Assembly: GCF_000422965.1 (NCBI RefSeq)
Contig: NZ_AUHB01000003.1
Location: forward strand, 372,001 to 436,000
Source of the DNA: Pleomorphomonas oryzae DSM 16300
GTDB taxonomy: Bacteria; Pseudomonadota; Alphaproteobacteria; Rhizobiales; Pleomorphomonadaceae
DNA length: 64,000 bases
Direction: 5' to 3'
In this document: positions 26,782 to 35,216 of the stretch, one piece after another
How the letters are laid out: each line of letters starts with the position of its first letter
Numbering within the stretch: position 1 is the stretch's first letter
Notes under the pieces: generated by a model
What the model was told of the DNA's origin: nothing
The model's input: only the letters and a program-made list of their open reading frames with translations
Databases searched by the model: none
Program-made: the position numbers and the translations under genes

Positions 26782-28010
26782 CCAGAATCGAAACACCGTT
26801 GGCGGCGCCGGTCACCGACAAACCAGCCGAAAAGACGATCGGCAAGACCGCATCAAAGGATGGTGACAGCCGGCATGCCGCTTTCCGATCTCTGCTGAAA
26901 CAGCTCGGCAATCCCGAGAAAGTCGCCAGCGGGACCTCCGACAAGGAAACCAAAACGCTTCCCGGCGATCCCGCCAAGCGTGGCCTGCCGTCCATTCGCA
27001 ACCGTGCCGAGTCCAAGGATGACAAGGGGAAGCCGGCACCCGAGGCCGACGCGGCTGCTCAAGCCGGCGAACCCTCGGTGGGCAGCGAACCGGTACTCGC
27101 TTGGCAGACCATTCTCGCAAGTAGTGCGGCGGACCACCAGGAGCAGCCCGCTACAACAATAGACCTCTCGGCACTGGTCTCGGCCCGCGCACCTGATGGC
27201 GACGGGCCGGCCGTGCTGCCGGAAAACAAGCCCCACTCAACTGCCGACCACCCTAGCCGGTCAGTGGGCATGGCCCTGCCAACCACCGCCGGCCTCGACC
27301 TGACGCGCAGCGATGGCACTACCTCGGCGACGACCGATACGACAGATCCCTTTACCGCGTTGTCTTCCCTTTTGAACCGGTCGACGGAGAGTGCCACCGA
27401 GCCGGAGACCGTGGATCTCGCCCCCATCAAGATGACGGTCGTCACGCGCGAAACACATTTCGAGCCGGTAGCGCGCCTGTCCCCGGTACAGCAGATCGCT
27501 ACCGCCATCGGCGAGGAGCTTGTCACTGTCGCTGAACCGGCCCCAACGGACACCGCGTCACAGGTGGCCGAGCCGTCGCACCATTCCAGCGGGCCTCTCA
27601 AGGTGCTGCACATCAAGCTGGAGCCTGAAGACCTCGGCGCCGTCGTCCTCAAGATGCGGCTTGTCGACAAATCGCTTGAGCTTGAAGTGGTAGCGTCTCG
27701 CCAGGAGACCGCCGATCTCCTTGCCAAGGACCGAGACACGCTGACGCGAGTGCTACGCGGTTCTGGCTACACGGCAGACGTCATCGCCATTACCACTTCG
27801 ACGGCACCGGACAATGGGCAGATGACAGGCGACAACCGAGCCGGCGCCCAGCCGTCGTCCGGGCAGCCAGGCGCGCAAGCGGGCGGAAATCGCGGTTCGA
27901 ACGATTCCGCTGGCAGCGGTGGCCGGCCGTCCACCCGTCCCCAGCCGATAGAAGGAGCGACCCATGAAGAAAGCGGCGCTGGCCGTTCTGGCGGCGATCT
28001 CTATCTGTAG
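26778..28010 (+). CDS. fliK: FliK, hook-length control protein
   Basis: FliK is the secreted ruler that triggers the FlhB specificity switch. The 410-residue product is hydrophilic, rich in Ala, Pro, Thr and Ser and probably disordered, apart from a conserved C-terminal domain at about residues 270-345 containing LKVLHIKLEPEDLGAVVLKM. The last 50 residues are Gly/Ser-rich. It overlaps motC by ATGA and its 3' end overlaps the transglycosylase gene by 47 bases. Confidence 0.9.
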   Translation: MTRIETPLAAPVTDKPAEKTIGKTASKDGDSRHAAFRSLLKQLGNPEKVASGTSDKETKTLPGDPAKRGLPSIRNRAESKDDKGKPAPEADAAAQAGEPSVGSEPVLAWQTILASSAADHQEQPATTIDLSALVSARAPDGDGPAVLPENKPHSTADHPSRSVGMALPTTAGLDLTRSDGTTSATTDTTDPFTALSSLLNRSTESATEPETVDLAPIKMTVVTRETHFEPVARLSPVQQIATAIGEELVTVAEPAPTDTASQVAEPSHHSSGPLKVLHIKLEPEDLGAVVLKMRLVDKSLELEVVASRQETADLLAKDRDTLTRVLRGSGYTADVIAITTSTAPDNGQMTGDNRAGAQPSSGQPGAQAGGNRGSNDSAGSGGRPSTRPQPIEGATHEESGAGRSGGDLYL

Positions 28011-28539
28011 CTCAGTCGGCCAAGCGGCGGCCGAGGAGCTGACAATCTGCGAGCGCGAAATGCGAGCGGCGGCCGACGAGTTCGGCATTCCGCTCGGCGT
28101 GCTCTACGCCGTGGGCATGACCGAGAGCGGCGGCAAGAAGGGATTGCAGCCGTTGGCAATGAACATCGCCGGCAAGCCCTACGTGGCCCCAAGTCTGGCC
28201 GTTGCTCTCGATCGTTTCCAGACCGAGCGGGCGCGCGGTATCAAGCTCATCGATCTCGGCTGCATGCAGATCAACCACCATTATCACGGCGAACGCTTTG
28301 CCTCGGTGGCCGAGATGTTCGATCCGCACAAGAACGTCCAGTATGCCGCTCGCTTCCTCAACGAGCTGCATGATCGTCATGACACTTGGACAATGGCCGT
28401 CGCCCGTTATCACGCCGGTCCCAACAATAACCCGGCCCAGAAACAATATGTCTGCCTTGTAATCGGAAACATGGTGCGCGCGGGCTTCGGCGAATGGACG
28501 CCGAACTCAGCCGCGTTCTGTGGGCGGAAGCTTGGTTGA
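27964..28539 (+). CDS. Flagellar-cluster lytic transglycosylase
   Basis: The 191-residue product has a signal peptide (about residues 1-23) and a single SLT domain. The catalytic glutamate is probably Glu54 in VGMTESGG, and the domain motif GCMQINHHYHGERF follows. It should cleave peptidoglycan so the rod can cross the wall. The FlgJ protein here lacks a hydrolase domain, so this enzyme is the likely partner, as SltF is in Rhodobacter. ATG 27964 lies inside the end of fliK with GAAGGAG upstream. Confidence 0.88.
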   Translation: MKKAALAVLAAISICSSVGQAAAEELTICEREMRAAADEFGIPLGVLYAVGMTESGGKKGLQPLAMNIAGKPYVAPSLAVALDRFQTERARGIKLIDLGCMQINHHYHGERFASVAEMFDPHKNVQYAARFLNELHDRHDTWTMAVARYHAGPNNNPAQKQYVCLVIGNMVRAGFGEWTPNSAAFCGRKLG

Positions 28540-28854
28540 GAGATAAGTAAGTAAACTTCCCGACAGATTGGGCAGTAGGGCTTGACCGGGAAACCGATCG
28601 GCGTATACATGAGCCATATTGTGAATACAAAATGAACTACATTGAAAATAGTACATAATTTTATGGAATTTTTCGATACTTAATCGAGGCGTTTGTCAGA
28701 CAAATTAGATCGGAAGCGTTTCCATATACATAATCACATAACCAGAAGCATGCCAGATACATGTGGCAACAAGTTGACCGATCTACACTTATCAACATAG
28801 CTTGTCCCCGACGTTGATCATTATAAAAAAGATCGATTGACGGAGATGTGAGCT
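28540..28854. other. AT-rich intergenic region upstream of ftcR
   Basis: These 315 bases are markedly AT-richer than the flanking genes and contain no convincing ORF. A TTGACC box (near 28776) stands about 80 bases before ftcR with AT-rich sequence 17 bases downstream, and GACGGAGATGTGAGCT precedes the ATG. It probably holds the promoter and upstream control sites of the regulator gene. Confidence 0.55.
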
Positions 28855-29529
28855 ATGTTCGTCGTCATTGATGACCGGAAGATCGTTACTTCCGGATACA
28901 CGTCAGGATTTGAACGAGAAGGGGTTTCCTCGATCGGTTTCCGATCGCCGGAGTTCCGAGACTGGATGGGGGCCGCACCTGACAGCGACCTGTTAACCAT
29001 CGAGGGGTTTCTACTGGGCAGTTGTGAAGATCGTCAGTCGGTGCCGAAAATCATCCGTGAGAGATGCGGCGCCCCCCTGATTGCCTTCAGTGACGTTCCC
29101 AGCCTCGAGCAGACGTTGAATCTGTTTGCCGTTGGCGTCGATGACGTCGTCCGGCAGCCGGTCCACATCCGCGAGATCATTGCCCGAGCCGGCGCCATCC
29201 AGCGTCGGACAGGCAGCCAGACCGACGATTGCAAGATTATCGGGTCGATGCGCGTCTTCTTCGACGGCCGAGACCCGGAGGTAAACGGAGAGCCCTTCGT
29301 TCTGCCTCGCCGCGAACGCCGGATTCTGGAGTATCTGGTTCGCAACCAGAACAAGCGCGTCACCAAGGAAAAGATCTTCGGCTTCGTCTACGGCTTCTGC
29401 AACGAGGAAGTCGAGGAAAGCGTGATCGAGAGCCACATCAGCAAGCTACGCAAGAAATTGCGGGCGCGCCTCGGCTTCGATCCCATCGATTCCAAGCGCT
29501 ACGTCGGCTACATGCTGGAAAACAGCTGA
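28855..29529 (+). CDS. ftcR: FtcR/Rem-type flagellar transcriptional regulator
   Basis: This OmpR-type two-domain regulator activates flagellar genes in Brucella (FtcR) and Sinorhizobium (Rem). The 224-residue product begins MFVVIDDRKIVTSGYTSGFE, close to the family N-terminus. Residues about 1-115 form a receiver-like domain in which the usual phospho-acceptor DxxLP motif is not evident. Residues about 125-222 form a winged helix with RRERRILEYLVRNQNKRVTK and ESVIESHISKLRKKLRARLG. It follows the fliK-transglycosylase genes, as in rhizobia, and has its own AT-rich upstream region. Confidence 0.9.
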   Translation: MFVVIDDRKIVTSGYTSGFEREGVSSIGFRSPEFRDWMGAAPDSDLLTIEGFLLGSCEDRQSVPKIIRERCGAPLIAFSDVPSLEQTLNLFAVGVDDVVRQPVHIREIIARAGAIQRRTGSQTDDCKIIGSMRVFFDGRDPEVNGEPFVLPRRERRILEYLVRNQNKRVTKEKIFGFVYGFCNEEVEESVIESHISKLRKKLRARLGFDPIDSKRYVGYMLENS

Positions 29530-29636
29530 GCGGATCGCATCTCTAGCGGCGGGCGACAAGGCACGCCGCTGGAGATCGCGAAACACCAAGCGTTCTCACG
29601 AGTGCTCGCGAGGCCACCTGCGACAAGTGGCTCCTA

Positions 29637-30335
29637 TTACTCTGCCTGTACGGCAAGCCTTTCGGCGGCCGCAAGCGCTTCTGCTTCCCGACGCGGCAGA
29701 AGGCCTGCCATCCGCTGCTGATATGCGGCGACAATCTCTGCCGGAGCGCTGTCCGGAAGTCCTGCGTTGAAGGGTGGCGCGGGAGCGTATTCCAGTCCGA
29801 GTTGGATCATCTGGGCTGCATTAGCGCCGGCGATCTCGGCCAGCACGGTCAGCGCAAAATCGATGCCGGCGGTCACACCTCCGCCGGTAATGACATTTCC
29901 ATCGCGCACGACGCGTCTCTCATCGATGATGGCGCCAAACTGCGGCAGCAGATGCCGCCACGCCCAATGACAAGCCGATCGACGCCCTGCGAGCAAGCCG
30001 GCCGCTCCCAGAATGAGCGAGCCAGTGCAGACCGAGGTGACATAACGCGCACCTAAAGCCAGACGCCGGATCTCTCCGACAAAGGCAGCATCCAGGGCGA
30101 CCGTGGTGGCATTTCCGCCTCCTGGCACGCAGATCATGTCACAGGCTGCAATGTCGGCCAGGCGATGGGTCCCCGCGAAGGTCAGCCCCTCGCTCATCAC
30201 ATCGCCACCGGCACCGCTCGCAACGATGAGCTCGCTCCCCGGCAAGCGCGCGAAAAATTGATATGGCCCGGTGAAATCGAGTTGGGTCATACCGGAGTAG
30301 ATGGCAAAGACGATGCGGAATGGTTGCTCGGTCAT
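29637..30335 (-). CDS. DJ-1/PfpI family protein, isonitrile hydratase-like
   Basis: The 232-residue cytosolic protein has the DJ-1/PfpI fold. The nucleophile elbow is TSVCTGSLILGAAGLLAGRR, and the segment YSGMTQLDFTGPYQFFARLP with Asp19/Glu-like acid residues precedes it. Size and motifs fit the isonitrile hydratase (InhA) subgroup, but substrate cannot be told from sequence. AAGGAGGGCGGTCC precedes ATG 30335. It is divergent from a GlxA-type regulator whose N-terminal domain belongs to the same fold, so the regulator may control it. Confidence 0.85.
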   Translation of the reverse strand: MTEQPFRIVFAIYSGMTQLDFTGPYQFFARLPGSELIVASGAGGDVMSEGLTFAGTHRLADIAACDMICVPGGGNATTVALDAAFVGEIRRLALGARYVTSVCTGSLILGAAGLLAGRRSACHWAWRHLLPQFGAIIDERRVVRDGNVITGGGVTAGIDFALTVLAEIAGANAAQMIQLGLEYAPAPPFNAGLPDSAPAEIVAAYQQRMAGLLPRREAEALAAAERLAVQAE

Positions 30336-30415
30336 GGACCGCCCTCCTTTTTGCTTGCTCCATCATGCCCAAGCGAGCAACCTGACCAAATGACATTGAT
30401 CCCTCGTTTTCAGCC

Positions 30416-31357
30416 ATGACCAAGACCGTCGGCATCTTCCTTTATGCGGATTTCCAGCTTCTGGATGCGACGGGGCCAATCACGGCATTCGAGATTGCCG
30501 GCCGGATAAGGCCCGAGAGCTATCGGCTTGCGATCCTGTCGATCCCGGGCGGACCAGTCAGGAGCTCTTCCGGCGTTTCGATCAACAGCATTGCCGTAGC
30601 CGACGCAACGTCCATCGATACCCTGCTCGTATCCGGTGGCAATGGCAGTCGAGACGCCATGCAATGCCCGCGCAGCATTGCTTACTTGCAGGCTTGCGCA
30701 AGCGAAACCAGGCGGCTGTGTAGCGTCTGCTCAGGTGCTTTCATCCTCGCCGCGGCGGGGCTGCTCGATGGCAAGCGCGTGACAACGCACTGGCGGAGGG
30801 CCGAACAGCTCCAGCAGATTTTTCCGGCGTTGCGAGTAGAGGCCGATCGCATTCACATTCGCGATGGAAATGTCTGGACCTCGGCGGGGATCAGCGCCGG
30901 TATTGACTTGGCCTTGGCGTTGATCGCCGATGACCTCGGCGAAAAAGTCGCTCGGCAGGTTGCGCGGGAAATGGTGGTCTATTACCGCCGACCCGGCGGC
31001 CAGTCACAGTTTTCGGCACTTGCAGACCTCGGCGGTGACGCCACGGTCTTTTCGCCCCTGTTCGAGTGGATGCGCGCCAATCTTTCGGAGCGAATGACCA
31101 TCGAGCAGCTCGCGGAGCGCATGGCCATGAGTCCTCGCAACTTCTCCCGCGCGTTCCAGAGGGTCGTCGGTATCAGTCCCGCCAAGGCCGTCGAGCGCCT
31201 TCGGCTGGAAGCTGCCCGCGAGCGCGTGGAAAGCTCGCGCGAACCCATCGAACAAATCGCGATGGTCACGGGATTCCGCGATCCCGAGCGAATGCGCCGC
31301 GCTTTTCTGCGAAACTATGGCCAGCCGCCGCAAGCGCTCAGACGCGCCCTTGCCTGA
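30416..31357 (+). CDS. GlxA-type transcriptional regulator (DJ-1 domain plus AraC domain)
   Basis: The 313-residue product combines a DJ-1/PfpI-like N-terminal domain (about residues 1-185, with CSVCSGAFILAAAGLLDGKR) and an AraC-type double helix-turn-helix (about 220-313, MTIEQLAERMAMSPRNFSRA and IEQIAMVTGFRDPERMRRAF). Such proteins sense small nitrogen compounds or amino acid derivatives. It is divergent from the DJ-1 protein gene with an 80-base shared promoter region. No strong ribosome binding site precedes ATG 30416. Confidence 0.9.
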   Translation: MTKTVGIFLYADFQLLDATGPITAFEIAGRIRPESYRLAILSIPGGPVRSSSGVSINSIAVADATSIDTLLVSGGNGSRDAMQCPRSIAYLQACASETRRLCSVCSGAFILAAAGLLDGKRVTTHWRRAEQLQQIFPALRVEADRIHIRDGNVWTSAGISAGIDLALALIADDLGEKVARQVAREMVVYYRRPGGQSQFSALADLGGDATVFSPLFEWMRANLSERMTIEQLAERMAMSPRNFSRAFQRVVGISPAKAVERLRLEAARERVESSREPIEQIAMVTGFRDPERMRRAFLRNYGQPPQALRRALA

Positions 31358-31411
31358 CGCTCAAAGCTCTTGGCACCTATCAAGCTAATGTTTTGTCAAG
31401 AAAGAAGAATT

Positions 31412-31501
31412 TGGCGGACGGAGTGAGATTCGAACTCACGGAGGGCTTGCACCCTCGGCGGTTTTCAAGACCGCTGCCTTAAACCACTCGGCCATCCGTC
31501 C
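31412..31501 (-). tRNA. tRNA-Ser (anticodon TGA)
   Basis: Read on the minus strand, the 5' acceptor arm GGACGGA (31501-31495) pairs with TCCGTCC (31422-31416). The anticodon loop in GCGGTCTTGAAAACCGC gives TGA. A long variable arm marks a class II serine tRNA, the T-arm has GTTCGAATC, and CCA is encoded at the 3' end. It lies just downstream of smpB on the same strand. Confidence 0.96.
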
Positions 31502-31575
31502 TGCGCTTGCTTGCGCGGCGCGCAACATGTCGATTTTTGATCGTCTTGGCAAGGGATTCGGCGTCGGTTCGATAC

Positions 31576-32058
31576 TTACTCGTGCGAGCGAAGGAGCCTT
31601 GCCTTTTCGCGGTTCCAATCGCGCTCCTTGGTCGCCTGCCGCTTGTCATGCAGCTTCTTGCCTTCGGCCACGGATATCTCGCACTTGGCCATGCCGCGCT
31701 CGTTGAAATAGAGGCGAAGCGGCACGATGGTCATGCCCTGCCGCTGGATCGAGGTGATCAGCCGGTCGATCTGCTTACGATGCAACAGGAGTTTGCGCGG
31801 CCGCCTCAGTTCGTGATTGAAGCGGTTGCCCTGAAGATATTCGGGAATGTGCGCGTTGTAGAGATAGACCTCGCTGCCGGCGACACCGACATAGGCCTCA
31901 CCGAGGTTGATGCGGCCGGCACGCAGGCTCTTCACCTCCGTGCCGACCAGCATGATGCCGGCCTCGAGCTTTTCGCCGAGCGCATAGTGATAGCGCGCCG
32001 CCCTGTTATCGGCGACGATCTTCTTGTTCGGATCGGCCTTTTTCTTCTTCTGCGCCAT
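31576..32058 (-). CDS. smpB: SmpB, tmRNA-binding protein
   Basis: SmpB carries tmRNA to stalled ribosomes for trans-translation. The 160-residue product has a basic N-terminus, the beta-barrel core ([40 protein letters not shown]) and a basic C-terminal tail ([20 protein letters not shown]). ATG 32058 is preferred to the GTG one codon upstream. It lies 14 bases downstream of dapA on the same strand, an association seen in other rhizobia. Confidence 0.97.
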   Translation of the reverse strand: MAQKKKKADPNKKIVADNRAARYHYALGEKLEAGIMLVGTEVKSLRAGRINLGEAYVGVAGSEVYLYNAHIPEYLQGNRFNHELRRPRKLLLHRKQIDRLITSIQRQGMTIVPLRLYFNERGMAKCEISVAEGKKLHDKRQATKERDWNREKARLLRSHE

Positions 32059-32072
32059 CACCTTGCCATCCG

Positions 32073-32948
32073 TCAGCTCAAAAGGCCGGCGTGCTCGAGC
32101 GCTTTGCGCAGCGCCATTTCCGTCGACGGCGCCACCGGCACCAGCGGCAGGCGCAGCTCGTTCTGCATCTTGCCGATCAGCGACAGGGCGTATTTGGCGC
32201 CCTGCGGATTCGGCTCGATGAACAGCGCATGGTGCAGCGGATAGAGCTTATCCTGGATCGACAAGGCTTTTCCGAAATCGCCCGCCAGACAGGCATTCTG
32301 GAACTCGGCGCAAAGCCGCGGCGCGATGTTGGCCGTCACCGAAATGCAGCCATGGCCGCCATGGGCCATGAAGGCCAGCGCCGTTCCATCCTCGCCCGAA
32401 AGCTGGATGAAGCCGGGCCCCATCGCCTGCCGCTGGGCGGACACCCGCTCGAGCTTGGCCGTCGCATCCTTGACGCCGACGATGTTCCTAAGCTCGTTGA
32501 GCCGGGCCATCGTCTCCACCGACATGTCGATCACCGACCGGCCGGGAATGTTGTAGATGAAGATCGGCAGGCCGACGGCGTCGTTGATCGCCTTGAAGTG
32601 CCGGTAAAGGCCCTCCTGGTTCGGCTTGTTGTAATAGGGCGTGACCACGAGAAGCGCGTTCGCCCCGGCCTTTTCGGCGAACTGGGCGAGATCGATAGCC
32701 TCGGCCGTGTTGTTCGAGCCGGCGCCGGCGATCACCGGCACGCGGCCGGCCGTCACCTTGATGCAGGCCTCGACCACCCGTTTGTGCTCGTCATGGCTGA
32801 GCGTCGGGCTTTCGCCCGTGGTTCCTACCGGAACCAGGCCATGGCTGCCTTCCGTGACCTGCCAGTCGACGAAAGCCTCGAAGGCCTTCCAGTCGATGGC
32901 GCCGTCGCGGAAAGGCGTGACAAGCGCGGTGATCGATCCCTTGAACAT
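32073..32948 (-). CDS. dapA: DapA, 4-hydroxy-tetrahydrodipicolinate synthase
   Basis: DapA condenses pyruvate with aspartate semialdehyde, the first committed step of lysine and diaminopimelate synthesis. The 291-residue product has the GTTGESPTL motif (42-50), the catalytic tyrosine Tyr132 (IYNIPGRSV) and the Schiff-base lysine Lys160 (GVKDAT). Its length is typical. It is divergent from the lytic transglycosylase gene and probably co-transcribed with smpB. Confidence 0.97.
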   Translation of the reverse strand: MFKGSITALVTPFRDGAIDWKAFEAFVDWQVTEGSHGLVPVGTTGESPTLSHDEHKRVVEACIKVTAGRVPVIAGAGSNNTAEAIDLAQFAEKAGANALLVVTPYYNKPNQEGLYRHFKAINDAVGLPIFIYNIPGRSVIDMSVETMARLNELRNIVGVKDATAKLERVSAQRQAMGPGFIQLSGEDGTALAFMAHGGHGCISVTANIAPRLCAEFQNACLAGDFGKALSIQDKLYPLHHALFIEPNPQGAKYALSLIGKMQNELRLPLVPVAPSTEMALRKALEHAGLLS

Positions 32949-33166
32949 GATCCCTCTTCATGATGGACTGGGCAGGGTACGAAAGTGCACCCCGATCCGC
33001 AGCCGGCGGACAATAAGGCGAGGATGGGCGAAGGACAACAGCTCCGCCCGCCATTGTGGAAATTTGCCACAAAGGCGTGTCACAAATTCAGTTCACCCTC
33101 CCCTCCGTCGGCGGCGTCAAGGTTTCCTCAACAAAATGGCGACATCTTGAAGTTAATTTTCAATTG

Positions 33167-35191
33167 ATGAGGGTTGCCATGCTGAAGACGCCTTCGCTCG
33201 TTGCCGCACTGCTGATCGCCCTGCCGGCCATGTTGTCGGAGTCGTCGCCGATCCTTGCCGCGCCGATCGCCGATATCACAGGTGCTCTGCCGAGCCTGTC
33301 GCAAAACAGTATCGAAGGGCTGCGCTCGGCCCTCGACGCGCTCGATTCGAGAAACCTCTCCGGGGCCCTGTCCATCGCCGCCAATCTCTCGGAGCTCGAC
33401 CGCGACATCGTCATCTGGATGGCCATTCGACGCGGCACCGAAGGGCTGACGCCGGCGACCATTACCGATTTCGCGCGTCGCCGGCCCGATTGGCCGTCGG
33501 TGGAGCTGATGCGCCGGCGAGCCGAACAGGCTCTCTCCGACATGAACCTCAGCCCGACTGACGAGATCGCCGCCTATGCCGGCTCGGCGCCCATCACCGA
33601 TAAAGGTACCAAATCGCTGGCCCGCGCGCTGATCGCCGCCGGCCGCAACTCCGATGCCTCGGCGCTCCTCGGTGCCTGGTGGGCGCGGGAGCCGCTGTCG
33701 CCGGCCGAAGACAAGGCGGTCATTGCCGAGTTCGGCAAGGTATTGACCCGCCTTCAGCACAAGGCGCGCTACGACATGCTGATGTATGCCGATCGCGTCA
33801 CCCAGGCGGCGGCGCTCACGCCCTACTTGCCGGATGGCTATGCCGCGCTCGCCACGGCTCGCGCGGCCGTGCTGCGCGGTGGCTCCGACGCCAGCCGCAA
33901 ACTCGACGCAGTGCCGAAATTAGCTCGCAAAGACCCGCTCTACGCCTTCACGCTGGCCGAATGGCACCGCCGCGCCGATCGCCCCGAGGAAGCGGCTAAG
34001 GCCATTCTATCGGTGGAAGCCAAATCGACCGCGCGGAACGGCGACGCGTGGTGGGTGGAGCGTCGCATCGTCTCGCGCGACCTCGTGGAAAAGAACAGTC
34101 TCCGCCTCGCCTATAAGGTGGTGGCCAGTCAAGCGGGCGGCAGCGAGACGACGCTGCAGGAAGCTCACTTCCATGCCGGCTGGTATGCCCTGCGCTTCCT
34201 GAAGGATCCGGAGGTGGCGCTGCGCCATTTCGGCGAGCTTGAAAAGGTATCGCAAAAGCCGATTTCCCGCGCCCGCGCCAACTATTGGATTGCTCGCGCC
34301 GAGGAGGCGGCTGGCCGGGCCACCAATGCCCGCAACCGTTACAGCCGTGCCGCCGACGATGAGTTCACCTTCTACGGCCAGCTGTCGCGGGTGAAGCTTG
34401 GCCTCCCCAGCCTCGGCCTGCCGCCGGCACCGAAGCCCACCGACGCCGATCGCGCCGCTTTCGCACGCGCCGATCTCGCCCGCGTGCTGGTGCAGTTGCT
34501 GAGGGCCGACAGGGAGAGCGACGCCAACCTGCTTTATCTCGAACTGGCCAAGACGCTACCCACCGGTGGCCAGGTGGCGTTGCTGGCCGGCTTCGCCGAG
34601 AGCCAAGGCGACCACCGGCTCGCCCTGCAGATCGGCAAACTCGCGGCGGACCGCGGGCTCGGCGCCGAACGCCTCGCCTTCCCGCTCGACGCCATTCCCG
34701 AAAGCGCTCGCCATCAGAAACTGGTGGAGACGGCGATGGTCTACGGCATCGCCCGCCAGGAAAGCGCCTTCGATCCGCAGGCCCGCTCGGCGGCAGGCGC
34801 CCTCGGCCTTCTCCAACTGATCCCGACGACGGCTGCCAACACGGCAAAGGCCATTGGCGTCAAATTCTCCAAGGATCGCCTCACCAGCGACCCCGGCTAC
34901 AACGCTACGCTCGGTGCCGCGCATCTGCGCGAACTGCTGGATGAATTCGGTGGTTCCTACATCCTGACCTTTGCCGCCTATAATGCTGGCAAGAGCCGCG
35001 TCAGGGAATGGGTGCAGCGTTTCGGCGACCCACGCAATCCCAGCGTCGATCCCGTCGATTGGATCGAAAGCATCCCCTACGGCGAGACGCGCAACTATGT
35101 GCAGCGGGTTTTGGAGAACATCCAGGTCTACCGCGAACGTCTCGATGGCGCCCATCTTGCCATCGTGGAGGACCTCCGGCGCGGCAATTAA
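33167..35191 (+). CDS. slt: Soluble lytic murein transglycosylase
   Basis: This periplasmic enzyme cleaves peptidoglycan glycan strands with formation of anhydro-muramic ends. From ATG 33167 the product has 674 residues; ATG 33179 is an alternative, and the longer frame from 33056 lacks a signal at its N-terminus. A signal peptide (about residues 5-32) is followed by a long alpha-helical superhelix and a C-terminal SLT domain (about 520-640) with catalytic Glu in YGIARQESAFDPQARSAAGA, then LGLLQLIPTTAANTA. It converges on the gene for an acidic secreted protein. Confidence 0.93.
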   Translation: MRVAMLKTPSLVAALLIALPAMLSESSPILAAPIADITGALPSLSQNSIEGLRSALDALDSRNLSGALSIAANLSELDRDIVIWMAIRRGTEGLTPATITDFARRRPDWPSVELMRRRAEQALSDMNLSPTDEIAAYAGSAPITDKGTKSLARALIAAGRNSDASALLGAWWAREPLSPAEDKAVIAEFGKVLTRLQHKARYDMLMYADRVTQAAALTPYLPDGYAALATARAAVLRGGSDASRKLDAVPKLARKDPLYAFTLAEWHRRADRPEEAAKAILSVEAKSTARNGDAWWVERRIVSRDLVEKNSLRLAYKVVASQAGGSETTLQEAHFHAGWYALRFLKDPEVALRHFGELEKVSQKPISRARANYWIARAEEAAGRATNARNRYSRAADDEFTFYGQLSRVKLGLPSLGLPPAPKPTDADRAAFARADLARVLVQLLRADRESDANLLYLELAKTLPTGGQVALLAGFAESQGDHRLALQIGKLAADRGLGAERLAFPLDAIPESARHQKLVETAMVYGIARQESAFDPQARSAAGALGLLQLIPTTAANTAKAIGVKFSKDRLTSDPGYNATLGAAHLRELLDEFGGSYILTFAAYNAGKSRVREWVQRFGDPRNPSVDPVDWIESIPYGETRNYVQRVLENIQVYRERLDGAHLAIVEDLRRGN

Positions 35192-35216
35192 GCCGCGCCA
35201 AGGCCTGCGCTGGAGC

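Noticed and set aside
32091-32963. 290-codon frame antisense to dapA
   Set aside because: dapA is unambiguous with active-site residues. The opposite frame is rich in Arg, His and Gly without domain features.
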